A stretch of DNA of 47,831 bases from Thermoguttaceae bacterium (GTDB lineage: Bacteria; Planctomycetota; Planctomycetia; Pirellulales; Thermoguttaceae): positions 1-47,831 of the forward strand of contig JAGBAA010000055.1 in NCBI GenBank assembly GCA_017939795.1, read 5' to 3'. Position numbers and translations under genes: made by a program. This document shows, piece by piece, positions 32,566 to 41,813 of the stretch. Within the stretch, counting starts at the first letter, position 1. The number at the start of each line of letters is the position of its first letter. The notes under the pieces are model-generated. The model did not search any database and was not told the origin of the DNA. It saw only the letters and a program-made list of their open reading frames with translations.

Positions 32566-33087
32566 TCAGGCTGGTTTCGTCCGTCTGCGGCAGATCCTGC
32601 GGAATTCAAAGTGCCGGCTTTCTGGACCAGTCTGGGAGATGCGGATCTCGGCGTAGTCGCGCGGAAGGCATGTTTCGATCCGGTCTGCCCACTCGATGAA
32701 GGTGAGTCCGCCGCCGTCAAAGTACTCTTCCGGTCCCAGTTCGAGAAATTCGTCGTCGTCCTTCAGGCGGTAGGCGTCAAAATGAAAGATCGGACGCGAG
32801 CCGCTCGTATACTCCTGGATGAGCACGAACGTCGGGCTCGTGACGTCTTCTTCCGGAACGCCGGCCGCGGAAGCGACTGCCTGAACAAAGCGAGTCTTAC
32901 CCGCACCAAGCGTTCCGAGCAGCGAGATGACCGTACCGTTTTCGAGTACGCTTTCAACGATTTTTCCCAGTGAGTCGGTCTCTTCAAGGGAATGGACGTC
33001 GCATTCGACGCACTTCTCGCGCATTTCTTCATTCCAGCGGCCCATCAAAAGGGCGTTTAGTGCCGGATGCAGATCAGGAAGATCCAT
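32566..33087 (-). CDS. tsaE: tRNA threonylcarbamoyladenosine biosynthesis ATPase TsaE
   Basis: 173-residue P-loop ATPase that works with TsaB and TsaD to make t6A37 in tRNAs reading ANN codons. Walker A is GTLGAGKT (58-65). TSPTFVLIQEY (switch-like) and FHFDAYRLKDDDEF follow, then the Walker B-like region and GLTFIEWADRIE. GGGAG precedes the ATG at 33087. Residues 1-22 are an N-terminal extension before MREKC; a later start at that Met is possible. A perfect -10 box lies about 45 bp upstream. Confidence 0.93.
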   Translation of the reverse strand: MDLPDLHPALNALLMGRWNEEMREKCVECDVHSLEETDSLGKIVESVLENGTVISLLGTLGAGKTRFVQAVASAAGVPEEDVTSPTFVLIQEYTSGSRPIFHFDAYRLKDDDEFLELGPEEYFDGGGLTFIEWADRIETCLPRDYAEIRISQTGPESRHFEFRRICRRRTKPA

Positions 33088-33132
33088 GGCTTTTCTCCCG
33101 CATAAATGTTGAAAATGACTGAATTTTCCCCC

Positions 33133-33138
33133 ATTATA
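33133..33138 (-). promoter_or_regulatory. -10 box of tsaE
   Basis: TATAAT on the minus strand, about 45 bp before the start. The upstream -35 region is an A/T tract without a clear hexamer. Confidence 0.5.
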
Positions 33139-33416
33139 CCACTTTTAAAAAAAACGCCTACCCACCCCGGGAAAATAATTTGAAAAACACACGGTGAAAA
33201 TAGGATAAATGGAGAAAGTTTTCCTGTTGGGAAGACTTAGAGGGCTGGTCCGAATAAATCAAAAGAATTGCATTTGACTGCACGATAAAACATGATGATT
33301 GAATGTGTGTGCATCCATTTCCCCGCTTTTCCATCGGTTTTCAGGAAGAAACGAGAGAGGGAAAAGAAAAATCGGGGATCCGCATTTGGAAAAAATCATG
33401 AAGTCAGGAATGTCCC
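33139..33416. other. AT-rich spacer between divergent tsaE and exosortase genes
   Basis: No gene or RNA seen. A ttgact (33269-33274) could be a -35 for the exosortase, but no matching -10 is clear. Confidence 0.4.
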
Positions 33417-34367
33417 ATGAGCAACAGTGAATCCGTACAGGAAAATGTACCGGTCGAAAAAAGCACGAAAGAATGGTTTTCGTGGGGGATCGCAGGAGCT
33501 TTCATCCTCCTGCTGGTCTATGCGTACTGGAATATGTTCGAGAGCGCGATGGTGGAATGGAGCTCGAATGAGCTTTACTCCCACGGATACCTGATCCCGC
33601 TTCTTGCCGCGATCATTTTGTACATGCGCCGCCAGCCGCTGCGTCCCAGCACGGTGAAAGAACAGATCGCCGGAGCCGGGATCATTCTCGGCGCGTCGAT
33701 CCTGCGTGTTTTCATGTCGTCGTTTGAGACCGGCGATATGTACACATTCGTGCTTGCATTTGTCGGCCTGATCCTCATCATCGGCGGTACGTCGATGCTT
33801 CGCTGGGCGGGACCGATCGCATTCCTGCTTCTTTTCATGTTCCCGCTGCCGCACACGGCGACGCAGCAGCTTCTCGTTCCGATGCAGCGTTTTGCGACGA
33901 CTGCGAGTACGTTTGTCCTTCAGGTCATTGGTTTTCCGGTCTTTCAGGACGGGATCACCATCAGCATCGGCACGAGTCAGATCAATATCGTCGAGCAGTG
34001 CAGCGGCCTGAAGATGACGACGATCTTCCTTGCGCTTTCCATTTCACTCATCCTGATCAACGAACGTGAGTGGTGGGAAAACATCATCATTCTGCTCATG
34101 GCGATCCCGATCGCGCTGCTGACGAACATCGTCCGAATCGTCGTGACGGGAATGGTCATTTTCATGTTCCCGGAAAGCGAGACGCTGAAAAAACTCGTTC
34201 ATGACGGAGCCGGTCTCTGCATGGTCCCGCTGGCGATCGGATTCCTCGTCCTGCTTCAGTGGATCCTCTCCAACGTTTTTGTGGAAGACGACGGCCCCAC
34301 ACAGCTCGATATGATCGAGAATCCGAAAGAAGTCTTCTGGAAAGACCGGAAAACGATCCAGGACTAG
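33417..34367 (+). CDS. Exosortase (XrtU-like membrane transpeptidase)
   Basis: A 316-residue integral membrane protein with about eight helices. Exosortases are thought to recognise C-terminal tripartite sorting tails and to cleave or transfer them at the membrane. Catalytic residues of the family are visible: Cys195 in EQCSGLKM, Arg240 in LLTNIVR and His262 in LVHDGAG. The SHGYLIP motif at about 55-61 is also typical. The soluble C-terminal tail (about 290-316) is polar. AGGA lies about 9 nt before the ATG. The next gene encodes a Wzz/BY-kinase, consistent with the usual link of exosortases to exopolysaccharide loci. The EpsI-like partner lies 11.7 kb downstream and is not fused. The XrtU subtype is inferred from phylum context. 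Confidence 0.9.
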   Translation: MSNSESVQENVPVEKSTKEWFSWGIAGAFILLLVYAYWNMFESAMVEWSSNELYSHGYLIPLLAAIILYMRRQPLRPSTVKEQIAGAGIILGASILRVFMSSFETGDMYTFVLAFVGLILIIGGTSMLRWAGPIAFLLLFMFPLPHTATQQLLVPMQRFATTASTFVLQVIGFPVFQDGITISIGTSQINIVEQCSGLKMTTIFLALSISLILINEREWWENIIILLMAIPIALLTNIVRIVVTGMVIFMFPESETLKKLVHDGAGLCMVPLAIGFLVLLQWILSNVFVEDDGPTQLDMIENPKEVFWKDRKTIQD

Positions 34368-34675
34368 GACGAAAAACACTCCGAAACCGGGTCGGAAAAT
34401 GATTCGGGACCGGGAGAAGATCCGGAAGAAAAAAAACAAAGAGACATTCAAAGAAAACCTTTTTGAATAGATCTGCGTAATGTTCGGCAGGAGGAAACCG
34501 CAAGAAGCGCATCTTCCCAGGCAGAACAGAAGCAGAACGCCGTTCAGACGGAGATCCCGTTTTCAGACGGAGTTTTCGGAACGGACGGCATGCTCCCGTG
34601 CAGGAAAACGGGAGTAAAGTTCCGACAGGAAAATTTTTGCTGATTCATTCAACCACAGACAAAACAGGTGCAAAA
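34368..34675. other. Spacer between exosortase and Wzz/BY-kinase genes
   Basis: No separate gene seen. Contains the direct repeat ttcagacggag twice (about 34541 and 34562) and no terminator, so the two genes may be co-transcribed. An in-frame GTG at 34598 could start the kinase earlier. Confidence 0.4.
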
Positions 34676-36997
34676 GTGGAACAAAACTTTAACCAGCTTC
34701 CCGCAGAAGTGAATCCTCAGGGACGTGAACTTGCCGTTTCACGCCGCGCGGGGGGATACCAGCAGCTTCAGTCCTACAAACGGCAGCCGGACATCATCAG
34801 CCGTTCGATCCGGCCGACCGACTTCGTATTTGCTCTTCGCCGCCGATGGGTGCTGAGCATGGTGCTTGGATTCTTCCTCACCACGGTCGTGATCCTCATT
34901 GCGTACCTCACCATTCCGGTGGAATACAGCGCGAAGGTCATGCTTCGTTTTGCGGAAGACCGCCAGTACATCCTCTTCAAACTTCCCTCGGAAAAGCACT
35001 ACCTGAACGACCGAAACGCTCAGGCGACGCTCATCCGAAGCAACATCGTGCTTGGTCCGGCACTGCAGATGCCCGGTATTTCCAAGCTGAAGTGCCTCCG
35101 CGACGAACAGGACAAAGTCCACTGGCTCGCGACGCATCTTTCGGTCGGCTACACTGGTTCGGAGATCCTCCAGATCTCCATCAGCGGAGAAGACCGCGAT
35201 GAGCTGGTCAAGATCCTGACGGCCGTCCGCGACTCGTACATGAAAGAGATCGTGCAGGTCGAACGCGACATGGAAACGCAGAAGCGGAACAACCTGGAGC
35301 GTGCGTACAATCACCTCGGCAAAATGAAGCAGCGCAAGGAGATCCAGTACCAGAACCTTGCCGACCGACTGGGAGTCAGCGACTCGAAAAACGCAATGTA
35401 CTCGAACCGCTTTGCGCAGGAAAACCTGGCGCACTGGCGTCAGCAGCGCGACATGAACCTCGCCCGGATCAACGGTCTGACGATGGAGATCAAAAAACGG
35501 TCGGCACTTCTGGAAGCGATGGCTCCCGAAGAACAGGGTGCATCTCGCGAAGAACGCGAAAATGCCCGGATCCAGCAGCGTACCAACCTGATCCGCTCTC
35601 TGACTGCGCAGGCTCTGAATGAAAATCCGATGATCAAGGAACTCCGGATGCAGTACGAAAATATTCAGGGTGTCCTCGAACGCGAACGCTCTGTCGCGAA
35701 GGATCCGAACCACCCGAACATCAAGCGTCTGGAACAGGCCATGGAAGACTGCAAGACCCAGATCGCGTCCGCGACCAAGCGTCTGACTCCGGAAATCGCG
35801 AAACTGGTCCAGGCCAAGATCGATAATGAGGAGGTCCCGATGACCCGTGCGGAGAAACTCGCCGAGACGATCGAGACGCTCAAGATCGAACTGGCGGTCT
35901 ACCAGGCAGAGTATGAATCCTGCGAAAAAGCGTACCAGTCGGAACTCGCCAAAGCGAAGACTTCCGGTGAAACGACGGAACTTCAGAGTCTTCGCAGCGA
36001 GCTGGACCGTATGGACACGATGTACAATCGCATGGGAACGCAGCTTGATGAGTGGAAAGTTGAAGCTCAGGCTGGTCCGCGCGTCGAAACGATCACCGAA
36101 CCGGAAGCGCCCCGCCACAACAACCAGGCCATTAAGTACCAGACGATGGCGTTCCTTGGTCTCATGACGTTCGTCGGGACCATCATCGCCGTCAGCGGTT
36201 TCGATTTCCTCGGACGCCGCGTCAACTCTTCGGATGAACTCAGCTACGGTCTTGGGATCCACGTCATGGGCGACCTGCCTCTCATTTCCCGCGGTGTGCA
36301 CCGCAATCGCGTGAACCAGAGCATTCAGGGGCTTTTGATGGAGTCGATCGACAATATCCGAACCGCGCTCCTTCACCGTGCCGAAGCCGACAACATGAAG
36401 GCGGTCCTGCTGACCAGTTCGCTTGAAAAGGAAGGCAAAACGACCGTTTCCAGCCAGCTTGCCGCAAGTTTGGCCCGTACGGGACGCCGCGTCATCCTCG
36501 TGGACGTTGACCTTCGCCGTCCGTCGTCGCACCGTATGTTCGACCGCCCGCTGAACCCCGGTCTTGCCGAGTACCTTCGCAAAAAGGTCTCCCTCGACGA
36601 AGTCATCACCACCACCCGCGTTGAGAATCTCTGGATCATTCCGGCCGGTACACCGCATCCGGATGCCATCATCGCGCTGGCCCAGGGAGACATGGAAGAG
36701 CCGATGCGCCTGCTCCGCGAGCAGTTCGACTTCATTATCGTGGACTCCGGACCGGTCCTCACCGACGCGGACGTGCTGGTGATGGGACGTCTGTGCGACG
36801 GCGTGATCCTCTCTGTTCTGCGCGACGTCAGCCGCATCCCGCTCGTCTACGAAGCCTGCGAACGTATCCGCATGGTCGACATCCCGCTCATCGGAACGGT
36901 CCTCAACGGCGTGAGCTTCGGCAAGTACCGCCCGTACTATTCGAGCTACTCGATCGAAGTTTCGACGAAAGGAAAGGCGAAAGCCAAACGCCGTTAA
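34676..36997 (+). CDS. Polysaccharide co-polymerase fused to bacterial tyrosine kinase (Wzz/BY-kinase)
   Basis: About 773 residues from GTG 34676 (AGGTG 7 nt upstream); GTG 34598 would add 26. The Wzz part begins with a membrane helix (about 58-80, WVLSMVLGFFLTTVVILIA). A long periplasmic coiled-coil region holds repeated charged helices, and a second helix (about 490-508) ends it. The cytoplasmic BY-kinase part has Walker A SLEKEGKTTV (about 581-590), Walker A' VILVDVDLRRP and Walker B FIIVDSGPV. The usual GxxGxGK[ST] and DxPP are therefore altered. The Tyr cluster is short (YRPYYSSYS) and followed by a basic end. Such proteins set polysaccharide chain length and are regulated by autophosphorylation. 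The neighbouring exosortase supports an exopolysaccharide role. No glycosyltransferases are in the window. Confidence 0.9.
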   Translation: MEQNFNQLPAEVNPQGRELAVSRRAGGYQQLQSYKRQPDIISRSIRPTDFVFALRRRWVLSMVLGFFLTTVVILIAYLTIPVEYSAKVMLRFAEDRQYILFKLPSEKHYLNDRNAQATLIRSNIVLGPALQMPGISKLKCLRDEQDKVHWLATHLSVGYTGSEILQISISGEDRDELVKILTAVRDSYMKEIVQVERDMETQKRNNLERAYNHLGKMKQRKEIQYQNLADRLGVSDSKNAMYSNRFAQENLAHWRQQRDMNLARINGLTMEIKKRSALLEAMAPEEQGASREERENARIQQRTNLIRSLTAQALNENPMIKELRMQYENIQGVLERERSVAKDPNHPNIKRLEQAMEDCKTQIASATKRLTPEIAKLVQAKIDNEEVPMTRAEKLAETIETLKIELAVYQAEYESCEKAYQSELAKAKTSGETTELQSLRSELDRMDTMYNRMGTQLDEWKVEAQAGPRVETITEPEAPRHNNQAIKYQTMAFLGLMTFVGTIIAVSGFDFLGRRVNSSDELSYGLGIHVMGDLPLISRGVHRNRVNQSIQGLLMESIDNIRTALLHRAEADNMKAVLLTSSLEKEGKTTVSSQLAASLARTGRRVILVDVDLRRPSSHRMFDRPLNPGLAEYLRKKVSLDEVITTTRVENLWIIPAGTPHPDAIIALAQGDMEEPMRLLREQFDFIIVDSGPVLTDADVLVMGRLCDGVILSVLRDVSRIPLVYEACERIRMVDIPLIGTVLNGVSFGKYRPYYSSYSIEVSTKGKAKAKRR

Positions 36998-37022
36998 ACT
37001 TCCGTCCAAAACTTTCCCACAC

Positions 37023-37092
37023 GAAACGGGTCCGCACCTGGCCCGTTTCTTCAAAGACGTTCTGTCTTGTCGGCAGAGCGTCTTTTCCTTTT
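37023..37092 (+). terminator. Double hairpin terminator after the Wzz/BY-kinase
   Basis: A first hairpin (gaaacggg/cccgtttc) is followed within 4 nt by a second (aagacgttctg against cagagcgtctt, one wobble) ending in TTTTCCTTTT. Confidence 0.8.
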
Positions 37093-37176
37093 GAGGGAAT
37101 TGGAACTCTGGCGGCATTGCGTGTCTATGAAATTTTGTTTTTTTGAGAAATTTTCTATTGTGGATCGGTGCGAGTC

Positions 37177-37205
37177 TTGAAATTTTCTGAATCAGGAAGT
37201 AAAAT
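37177..37205 (+). promoter_or_regulatory. Promoter of the beta-helix gene
   Basis: TTGAAA (37177-37182), a 17-bp spacer and TAAAAT (37200-37205), about 55 bp before the ATG. Confidence 0.65.
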
Positions 37206-37259
37206 GAAAATGGAAGGTCTTGATCCGCACGCAAATTCGATTTTCAGGAGAGAATACCA

Positions 37260-38852
37260 ATGAAGAAACGAATCATTTTATTTTTTTCTGTGTTCGTGGG
37301 GGCCAGCATTTTCGGGAATCTAATTTCAGCACAGGAAAACGAGCAGAAAGAGACTGTGTGGCCGAGCGGCGAGTTGACGCTTCAGGAAGCATACGAAAAA
37401 ACTCCCGTTGGCGGCACGCTCCGTATTCTGCGCGGCGAGCATTCGGTCTCCGGAACGCTCATCGTGCGCAAAGACATTAAGATCCTCGGAGAAGATGAGC
37501 AGGACTGCGCGAAAAATGTGCTTCTCGGCGATACGGAAAACGTTTTGCGTCTCGAAAGCGGTTTCGCGGAAGTCAAAAATCTGACGCTTAAAAATACAGG
37601 GGACTCCGAGTCGCCTCGTGCTCCGGAAAAGAGTGCCGTTCAGGTCTGCTCGCCGTCATCGGTTTTTGAGAACTGCCATTTCATCTCTGTGTCTGGAAAC
37701 GGTTTCTCCGTCGTTCAGAAAGACGCGGCTCCGACCGTGACCCGCTGTACGGCAAAAGGCTGCGGAAACGGCGGGTTTTTCATCGCGGGCGGTGCGAAAG
37801 GAAATTTCACGGAGTGTGAATCGAGCGGAAACACCGCGTTAGGCATCTCGGTCCGTGGACTGGGAACGGAACCGACGGTCGAAAAATGCCGATTCATCGG
37901 AACGGCGAAAGGGAGCGGGATCCTGGTACTCGACGGCGCACGCGGTACGTTTAAGGAGTGCGAATCGAGCCGGAACGCGCGCACCGGGATCCAAATCGCC
38001 GGAAACCAAACGGATCCAACCATCACGCTCTGCCGATTTTTGGCAGGAAAAGGTGACGGCATCCTCGTGCTTGACGGCGCGCGCGGTACTTTTACGGGCT
38101 GCGAATCCAGCGGAAATGTGCGGTCTGGAATCACGGTTCGGAAAGCAGGACCGACCGTGGACAAGAGCCAATTTACGCAAAATCAGCTGGCCGGAATCGA
38201 AACTGCTGATGGCGCGTTCGGTCTTTTTCGGGAGTGCGAATCGAGCCGGAATCGGAAGTACGGATTCATGGCACTGAATAGAGGCACGGAACCGGTGGTC
38301 TTGAACTGCCGATTTTCTGAAAACGGCCAGTCCGGGATCTATGTTTTTTCCGGCGCACGCGGAGAATTCAGGGAATGCGAATCGGTCGGGAGCCATCTTG
38401 CCGGGATCGAGATTTGTGGGGCCGGTACAGATCCGAGCGTTCTAAAATGCCGGTTCACGGATATTCGCGGCAACGGGATCTACGTTTACAGTGAAGCGTC
38501 CGGAACGTTTTCGGAATGCGAGTCGAGCGGGAATGCGGACGGGATCGTGGTGCTCTATGCCGGCACGGATCCGACGGTGAAAGACTGCCGGATCGAGAAA
38601 AATATCCGAGGGATCGTTCTTTCGGAAAATGCGGAAGGGACGTTCCGGAACAATATGCTCGCGGAAAATGAAAAAGGAGACTGGTTCATCCATGATTCTT
38701 CATCTCCTGCCCGGATCGGGAACTCGCCAAATACGGGCAATTCGGCAGAGCAGGCTCAAAATGCAGAAAAAGAGCAAAAAAAGAACGCCGAGAATGAAAC
38801 TCAGCGTTCCTGGAGACCTCGTGAACATCTGAGACTGCGATGGTTCAGGTGA
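37260..38852 (+). CDS. Secreted right-handed parallel beta-helix repeat protein
   Basis: 530 residues with a signal peptide (MKKRIILFFSVFVGASIFG...ISA). The body is built of repeating coils with the pattern F-x-x-C-E-S-S-x-N-x-x-x-G-I followed by G-T-x-P-T-V-x-x-C-R-F. At least six ECESS or GCESS copies are visible (for example FTECESSGN, FKECESSRN, FRECESSRN). This is the fold of NosD and pectate-lyase-like proteins, but no pectate-lyase Asp/Arg catalytic set is evident. The protein may bind or process a surface polysaccharide. The last 45 residues are polar (NAEKEQKKNAENETQ). AGGAGAG precedes the ATG. The gene has its own promoter and lies next to the Wzz/BY-kinase and exosortase genes. Confidence 0.85.
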   Translation: MKKRIILFFSVFVGASIFGNLISAQENEQKETVWPSGELTLQEAYEKTPVGGTLRILRGEHSVSGTLIVRKDIKILGEDEQDCAKNVLLGDTENVLRLESGFAEVKNLTLKNTGDSESPRAPEKSAVQVCSPSSVFENCHFISVSGNGFSVVQKDAAPTVTRCTAKGCGNGGFFIAGGAKGNFTECESSGNTALGISVRGLGTEPTVEKCRFIGTAKGSGILVLDGARGTFKECESSRNARTGIQIAGNQTDPTITLCRFLAGKGDGILVLDGARGTFTGCESSGNVRSGITVRKAGPTVDKSQFTQNQLAGIETADGAFGLFRECESSRNRKYGFMALNRGTEPVVLNCRFSENGQSGIYVFSGARGEFRECESVGSHLAGIEICGAGTDPSVLKCRFTDIRGNGIYVYSEASGTFSECESSGNADGIVVLYAGTDPTVKDCRIEKNIRGIVLSENAEGTFRNNMLAENEKGDWFIHDSSSPARIGNSPNTGNSAEQAQNAEKEQKKNAENETQRSWRPREHLRLRWFR

Positions 38853-38923
38853 ACGTTCCCTCGTGCAGGTAGGGACGCTGAGCTTCAGAGCGTGAGTCGA
38901 TCTCTGCTTTCGTGTCCGGCGAA

Positions 38924-38985
38924 ACAGGCCGTAAGGCCATTCGCCGAGAGGGAATGTGGGGACTTTTGAAAGGCTGCTTTTCCTG
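38924..38985 (+). repeat. REP-like element, copy 1
   Basis: A 62-bp core from acaggccgtaaggccattcg to gctgcttttcctg. It is nearly the reverse complement of 41814-41875. It includes a nested hairpin in which cggcgaa (just upstream) pairs with ttcgccg and ggcc pairs with ggcc. Similarity extends about 20 bp upstream at lower identity. Confidence 0.8.
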
Positions 38986-39232
38986 AACCCCAGACCAACC
39001 CCGAGAATGCGCGGATGAGTACACAAAAACCGCTCTCCCCAGGGGAGGCGGCGCACGCAGCGGGGCGGGGTGATTAGGCGGTCTCTTCGAAAAAACAGCG
39101 TCCATCAAAAAAGGTACGGATCTCTTCCGCCCCTCTTTCTTAGGAAAGTGGGGGAAGATCGGACGCGCAAATAATAAAAAGAAGGAAGCAAAATTTTTGA
39201 TTTTTTTCTCACTGATTCTGTTGGATTTCCTC

Positions 39233-39260
39233 TTGATTTTTTCAGAAAATCCGATATAAT
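39233..39260 (+). promoter_or_regulatory. Promoter of glgP
   Basis: TTGATT (39233-39238), a 16-bp spacer and a perfect TATAAT (39255-39260). The predicted leader is about 240 nt and contains the tandem repeat at 39345-39396. Confidence 0.65.
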
Positions 39261-39344
39261 GAGTACATACGGCTCGGAAACACTGCTTTTTCTGCGGCCC
39301 ACTTTTTCCTCAGTATCGCGAAAGGCTCGGACTCGCAAACCGTG

Positions 39345-39396
39345 TGCGGACTCGCGACAGCGTAGACTCGCAGACAGCGTAGACTCGCAGACAGCG
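39345..39396 (+). repeat. 17-bp tandem repeat in the glgP leader
   Basis: Two exact units of cgtagactcgcagacag (39361-39377, 39378-39394) are preceded by a variant unit (tgcggactcgcgacag) and a more distant ggctcggactcgcaaa. All lie between the promoter and the glgP start. Confidence 0.85.
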
Positions 39397-39507
39397 CGTT
39401 CCGGGAATTCAGGAGGAGGTCGGCACGCGGGGATCATCTGCAGACAGAGCGGTTTAGTTTCGTATAATAAATAGGCGCTTTTCTGTTAATCCATGGAGAA
39501 ATAAAAA

Positions 39508-41661
39508 ATGAGTAGTGTCGTATCAAACAGCAAAACTTCTCTTCAGAAGTCCCTTTACGAAAAATGTTGGGAAATTGCCCATAATTTGTGGTGGTGCTGG
39601 CATCCGGACGTCGTCGCGATGTTCCGTGACCTTGCGCCGGAACGCTGGCGGAAGCTGGACCATAATCCGATCGCGCTTCTTCGGGAATTCACGCCCGAAA
39701 CGCTTGATGCCCGAGTCAGCGAGATGGTTCTCGGCAGCCGGATCAACTATGCGTACCGCCGTTTGAATCAGTACATGAATTCGCGTCCGAAATGGGCGGC
39801 GGAAAATGTTGGCGTCCTGGGTTCCAAGCCGGTCGCCTATTTCTCCCTGGAGTTCGGGATCCACGAATCTGTCCCGATCTATTCCGGCGGTCTCGGTATT
39901 CTGGCGGGTGACCATATCAAGAGTGCCAGCGGTCTGGGAGTTCCGCTGGTCGCTGTCGGCCTTTTCTACGATCAGGGGTACTTCAAGCAGCACCTCAACG
40001 CGGAAGGCTGGCAGGAGGAAGAGTACCTGCGGACGAACATCGAAAATCTTCCGATGAGCCGGGTCATGAAAGACGGCGAGCCGCTGGTCGTGAAGGTCGA
40101 AACGTCGTCCGAGGCGATCTACGCGAGCGTCTGGAAGATGAATGTCGGGCGCGTCACGCTTTACCTTCTGGACTGCGATCTTCCGGAAAACCAGGAGTCC
40201 GACCGGACGCTTACGTCTCGTCTTTACGGCGGCGACAGCCGGATGCGCATCCGTCAGGAAATGGTCGTCGGCATCGGCGGAGTCCGTGCGCTGCACGCGC
40301 TTGGGATCAATCCGGGCGTTTTCCATCTGAACGAGGGACACTGCGCATTTGCGACGCTGGAAGTCGTCCGTGCCCGCATGGAAGAAGATGGTCTGAGCTT
40401 TGACGAAGCGGTCCGTCAGGTAGCGCAGGCGACCTGCTTCACCACCCACACTCCGGTTCCGGCAGGGCATGACCGATTCTCTCCGGAACTTGTCGGCGAG
40501 CATCTCGGTCCGCTTCAGCAGAAACTCGGCATCGATTTCCATCAGCTGATGGCGATGGGGCGTGTGAATGTTCACGACCAGAACGAGTCGTTCTGCATGA
40601 CGGTCCTTGGTCTGAAACTTTCGCGCCACGCCAATGCGGTGAGCTGCCTCCACGGAATCGTTTCCCGCCGTATGTGGTCGAATCTTTGGCCGAGCCGTCC
40701 GGAAAATGAAGTTCCGATCGGGCACATCACCAACGGCGTCCATGTTCAGAGCTGGATGGCCTGGCAGATGCAGACGCTCTTCGACCGGTACTTTGACCCG
40801 AACTGGATGGACTCGCACTGGACTGCCGAGCCTTGGCAGGACATCAAAAAGATCGATCCGGCCGAGCTTTGGGAAACGCATGTTTCGCTCAAGTCGCTGA
40901 TGATGGAATTCATCCAGCGCCGCGTGGAACGACAGGCCGCCCGGCGCGGTGAGACGGAAAGCGTTCAGCTCGATCCGAACGCGCTGACCATCGGTTTCGC
41001 ACGCCGTTTCGCGACCTACAAACGGGCAACGCTCCTCATGCGCGATTGGGAACGTCTTCTCGCGCTCATGGATTCTGCGGACCGTCCGATCCAGTTCGTC
41101 TTCGCAGGAAAAGCCCATCCCGCCGACCAGCCGGGCAAGGAGTTCATCCAGCGGATCGCGAATCTTCGGAAAGACCCGCATTTCAAGAACAAATTCGTGT
41201 TCGTGGAAGACTACGACATGAACGTCGCGCGCCACATGGTCCAGGGCGTGGACGTCTGGCTCAATAATCCGCGCCGTCCGCTGGAAGCCTCCGGAACATC
41301 TGGTCAGAAAGCACTCCTGAACGGTGTACTGAACTGCTCGATCCTTGACGGATGGTGGGCGGAAGCATACGATGGAACCAACGGTTTCGCCATTGGAAAA
41401 GGGACGGCTCACGTCGATGATGAGATCACCGACGATCGGGATGCGGTTTCGCTCATGGATGTTCTGGAAAACGAGATCATTCCGCTCTACTACCACCGCG
41501 ACGCGGATGGACTGCCGCACCTCTGGATCGAGCGGATGCTTAACTCGCTCCGCACGATGGCGTGGCGGTTCAGTGCGCAGCGCATGGTAGCGGACTACCT
41601 GCTCCACTCCTACCTGCCGGCCGCCGGCGGAGTTACGTGCGACATGAACTTCCGCCAGTAG
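39508..41661 (+). CDS. glgP: Alpha-glucan (glycogen) phosphorylase
   Basis: Releases glucose 1-phosphate from alpha-1,4-glucans using a pyridoxal-phosphate cofactor. The 717-residue protein belongs to the shorter GT35 form found in thermophiles and many non-enteric bacteria, with the extra N-terminal domain (residues 15-100, EKCWEIAHNLWWCWHPDV). The catalytic domain has YFSLEFGIHESVPIYSGGLG, FHLNEGHCAF, TTHTPVPAGHD and GHITNGVHV. The cofactor region is EASGTSGQKALLNG, with the likely PLP-binding Lys601. GGAG lies about 9 nt before the ATG. A terminator follows. Neither a glycogen synthase nor a branching enzyme is adjacent. The gene is bracketed by two REP-like elements. Confidence 0.95.
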   Translation: MSSVVSNSKTSLQKSLYEKCWEIAHNLWWCWHPDVVAMFRDLAPERWRKLDHNPIALLREFTPETLDARVSEMVLGSRINYAYRRLNQYMNSRPKWAAENVGVLGSKPVAYFSLEFGIHESVPIYSGGLGILAGDHIKSASGLGVPLVAVGLFYDQGYFKQHLNAEGWQEEEYLRTNIENLPMSRVMKDGEPLVVKVETSSEAIYASVWKMNVGRVTLYLLDCDLPENQESDRTLTSRLYGGDSRMRIRQEMVVGIGGVRALHALGINPGVFHLNEGHCAFATLEVVRARMEEDGLSFDEAVRQVAQATCFTTHTPVPAGHDRFSPELVGEHLGPLQQKLGIDFHQLMAMGRVNVHDQNESFCMTVLGLKLSRHANAVSCLHGIVSRRMWSNLWPSRPENEVPIGHITNGVHVQSWMAWQMQTLFDRYFDPNWMDSHWTAEPWQDIKKIDPAELWETHVSLKSLMMEFIQRRVERQAARRGETESVQLDPNALTIGFARRFATYKRATLLMRDWERLLALMDSADRPIQFVFAGKAHPADQPGKEFIQRIANLRKDPHFKNKFVFVEDYDMNVARHMVQGVDVWLNNPRRPLEASGTSGQKALLNGVLNCSILDGWWAEAYDGTNGFAIGKGTAHVDDEITDDRDAVSLMDVLENEIIPLYYHRDADGLPHLWIERMLNSLRTMAWRFSAQRMVADYLLHSYLPAAGGVTCDMNFRQ

Positions 41662-41679
41662 TTCACCTCCTCCAAACCC

Positions 41680-41717
41680 AAAGCGGGAAGCACTCTCAAT
41701 GTTTCCCGCTTTTTTTA
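41680..41717 (+). terminator. Terminator of glgP
   Basis: The stem aagcgggaa/ttcccgctt with a 13-nt loop is followed by seven T, 18 nt after the stop codon. Confidence 0.9.
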
Positions 41718-41813
41718 TGGACGTAAGGCTCTGGAGCGACTGCGAAACCGTCCTGTCCCACGGTACATGCAGCCCCTCCAAAAGAAGGGAATGTGGCGTT
41801 TGTGTTGGTTTTA

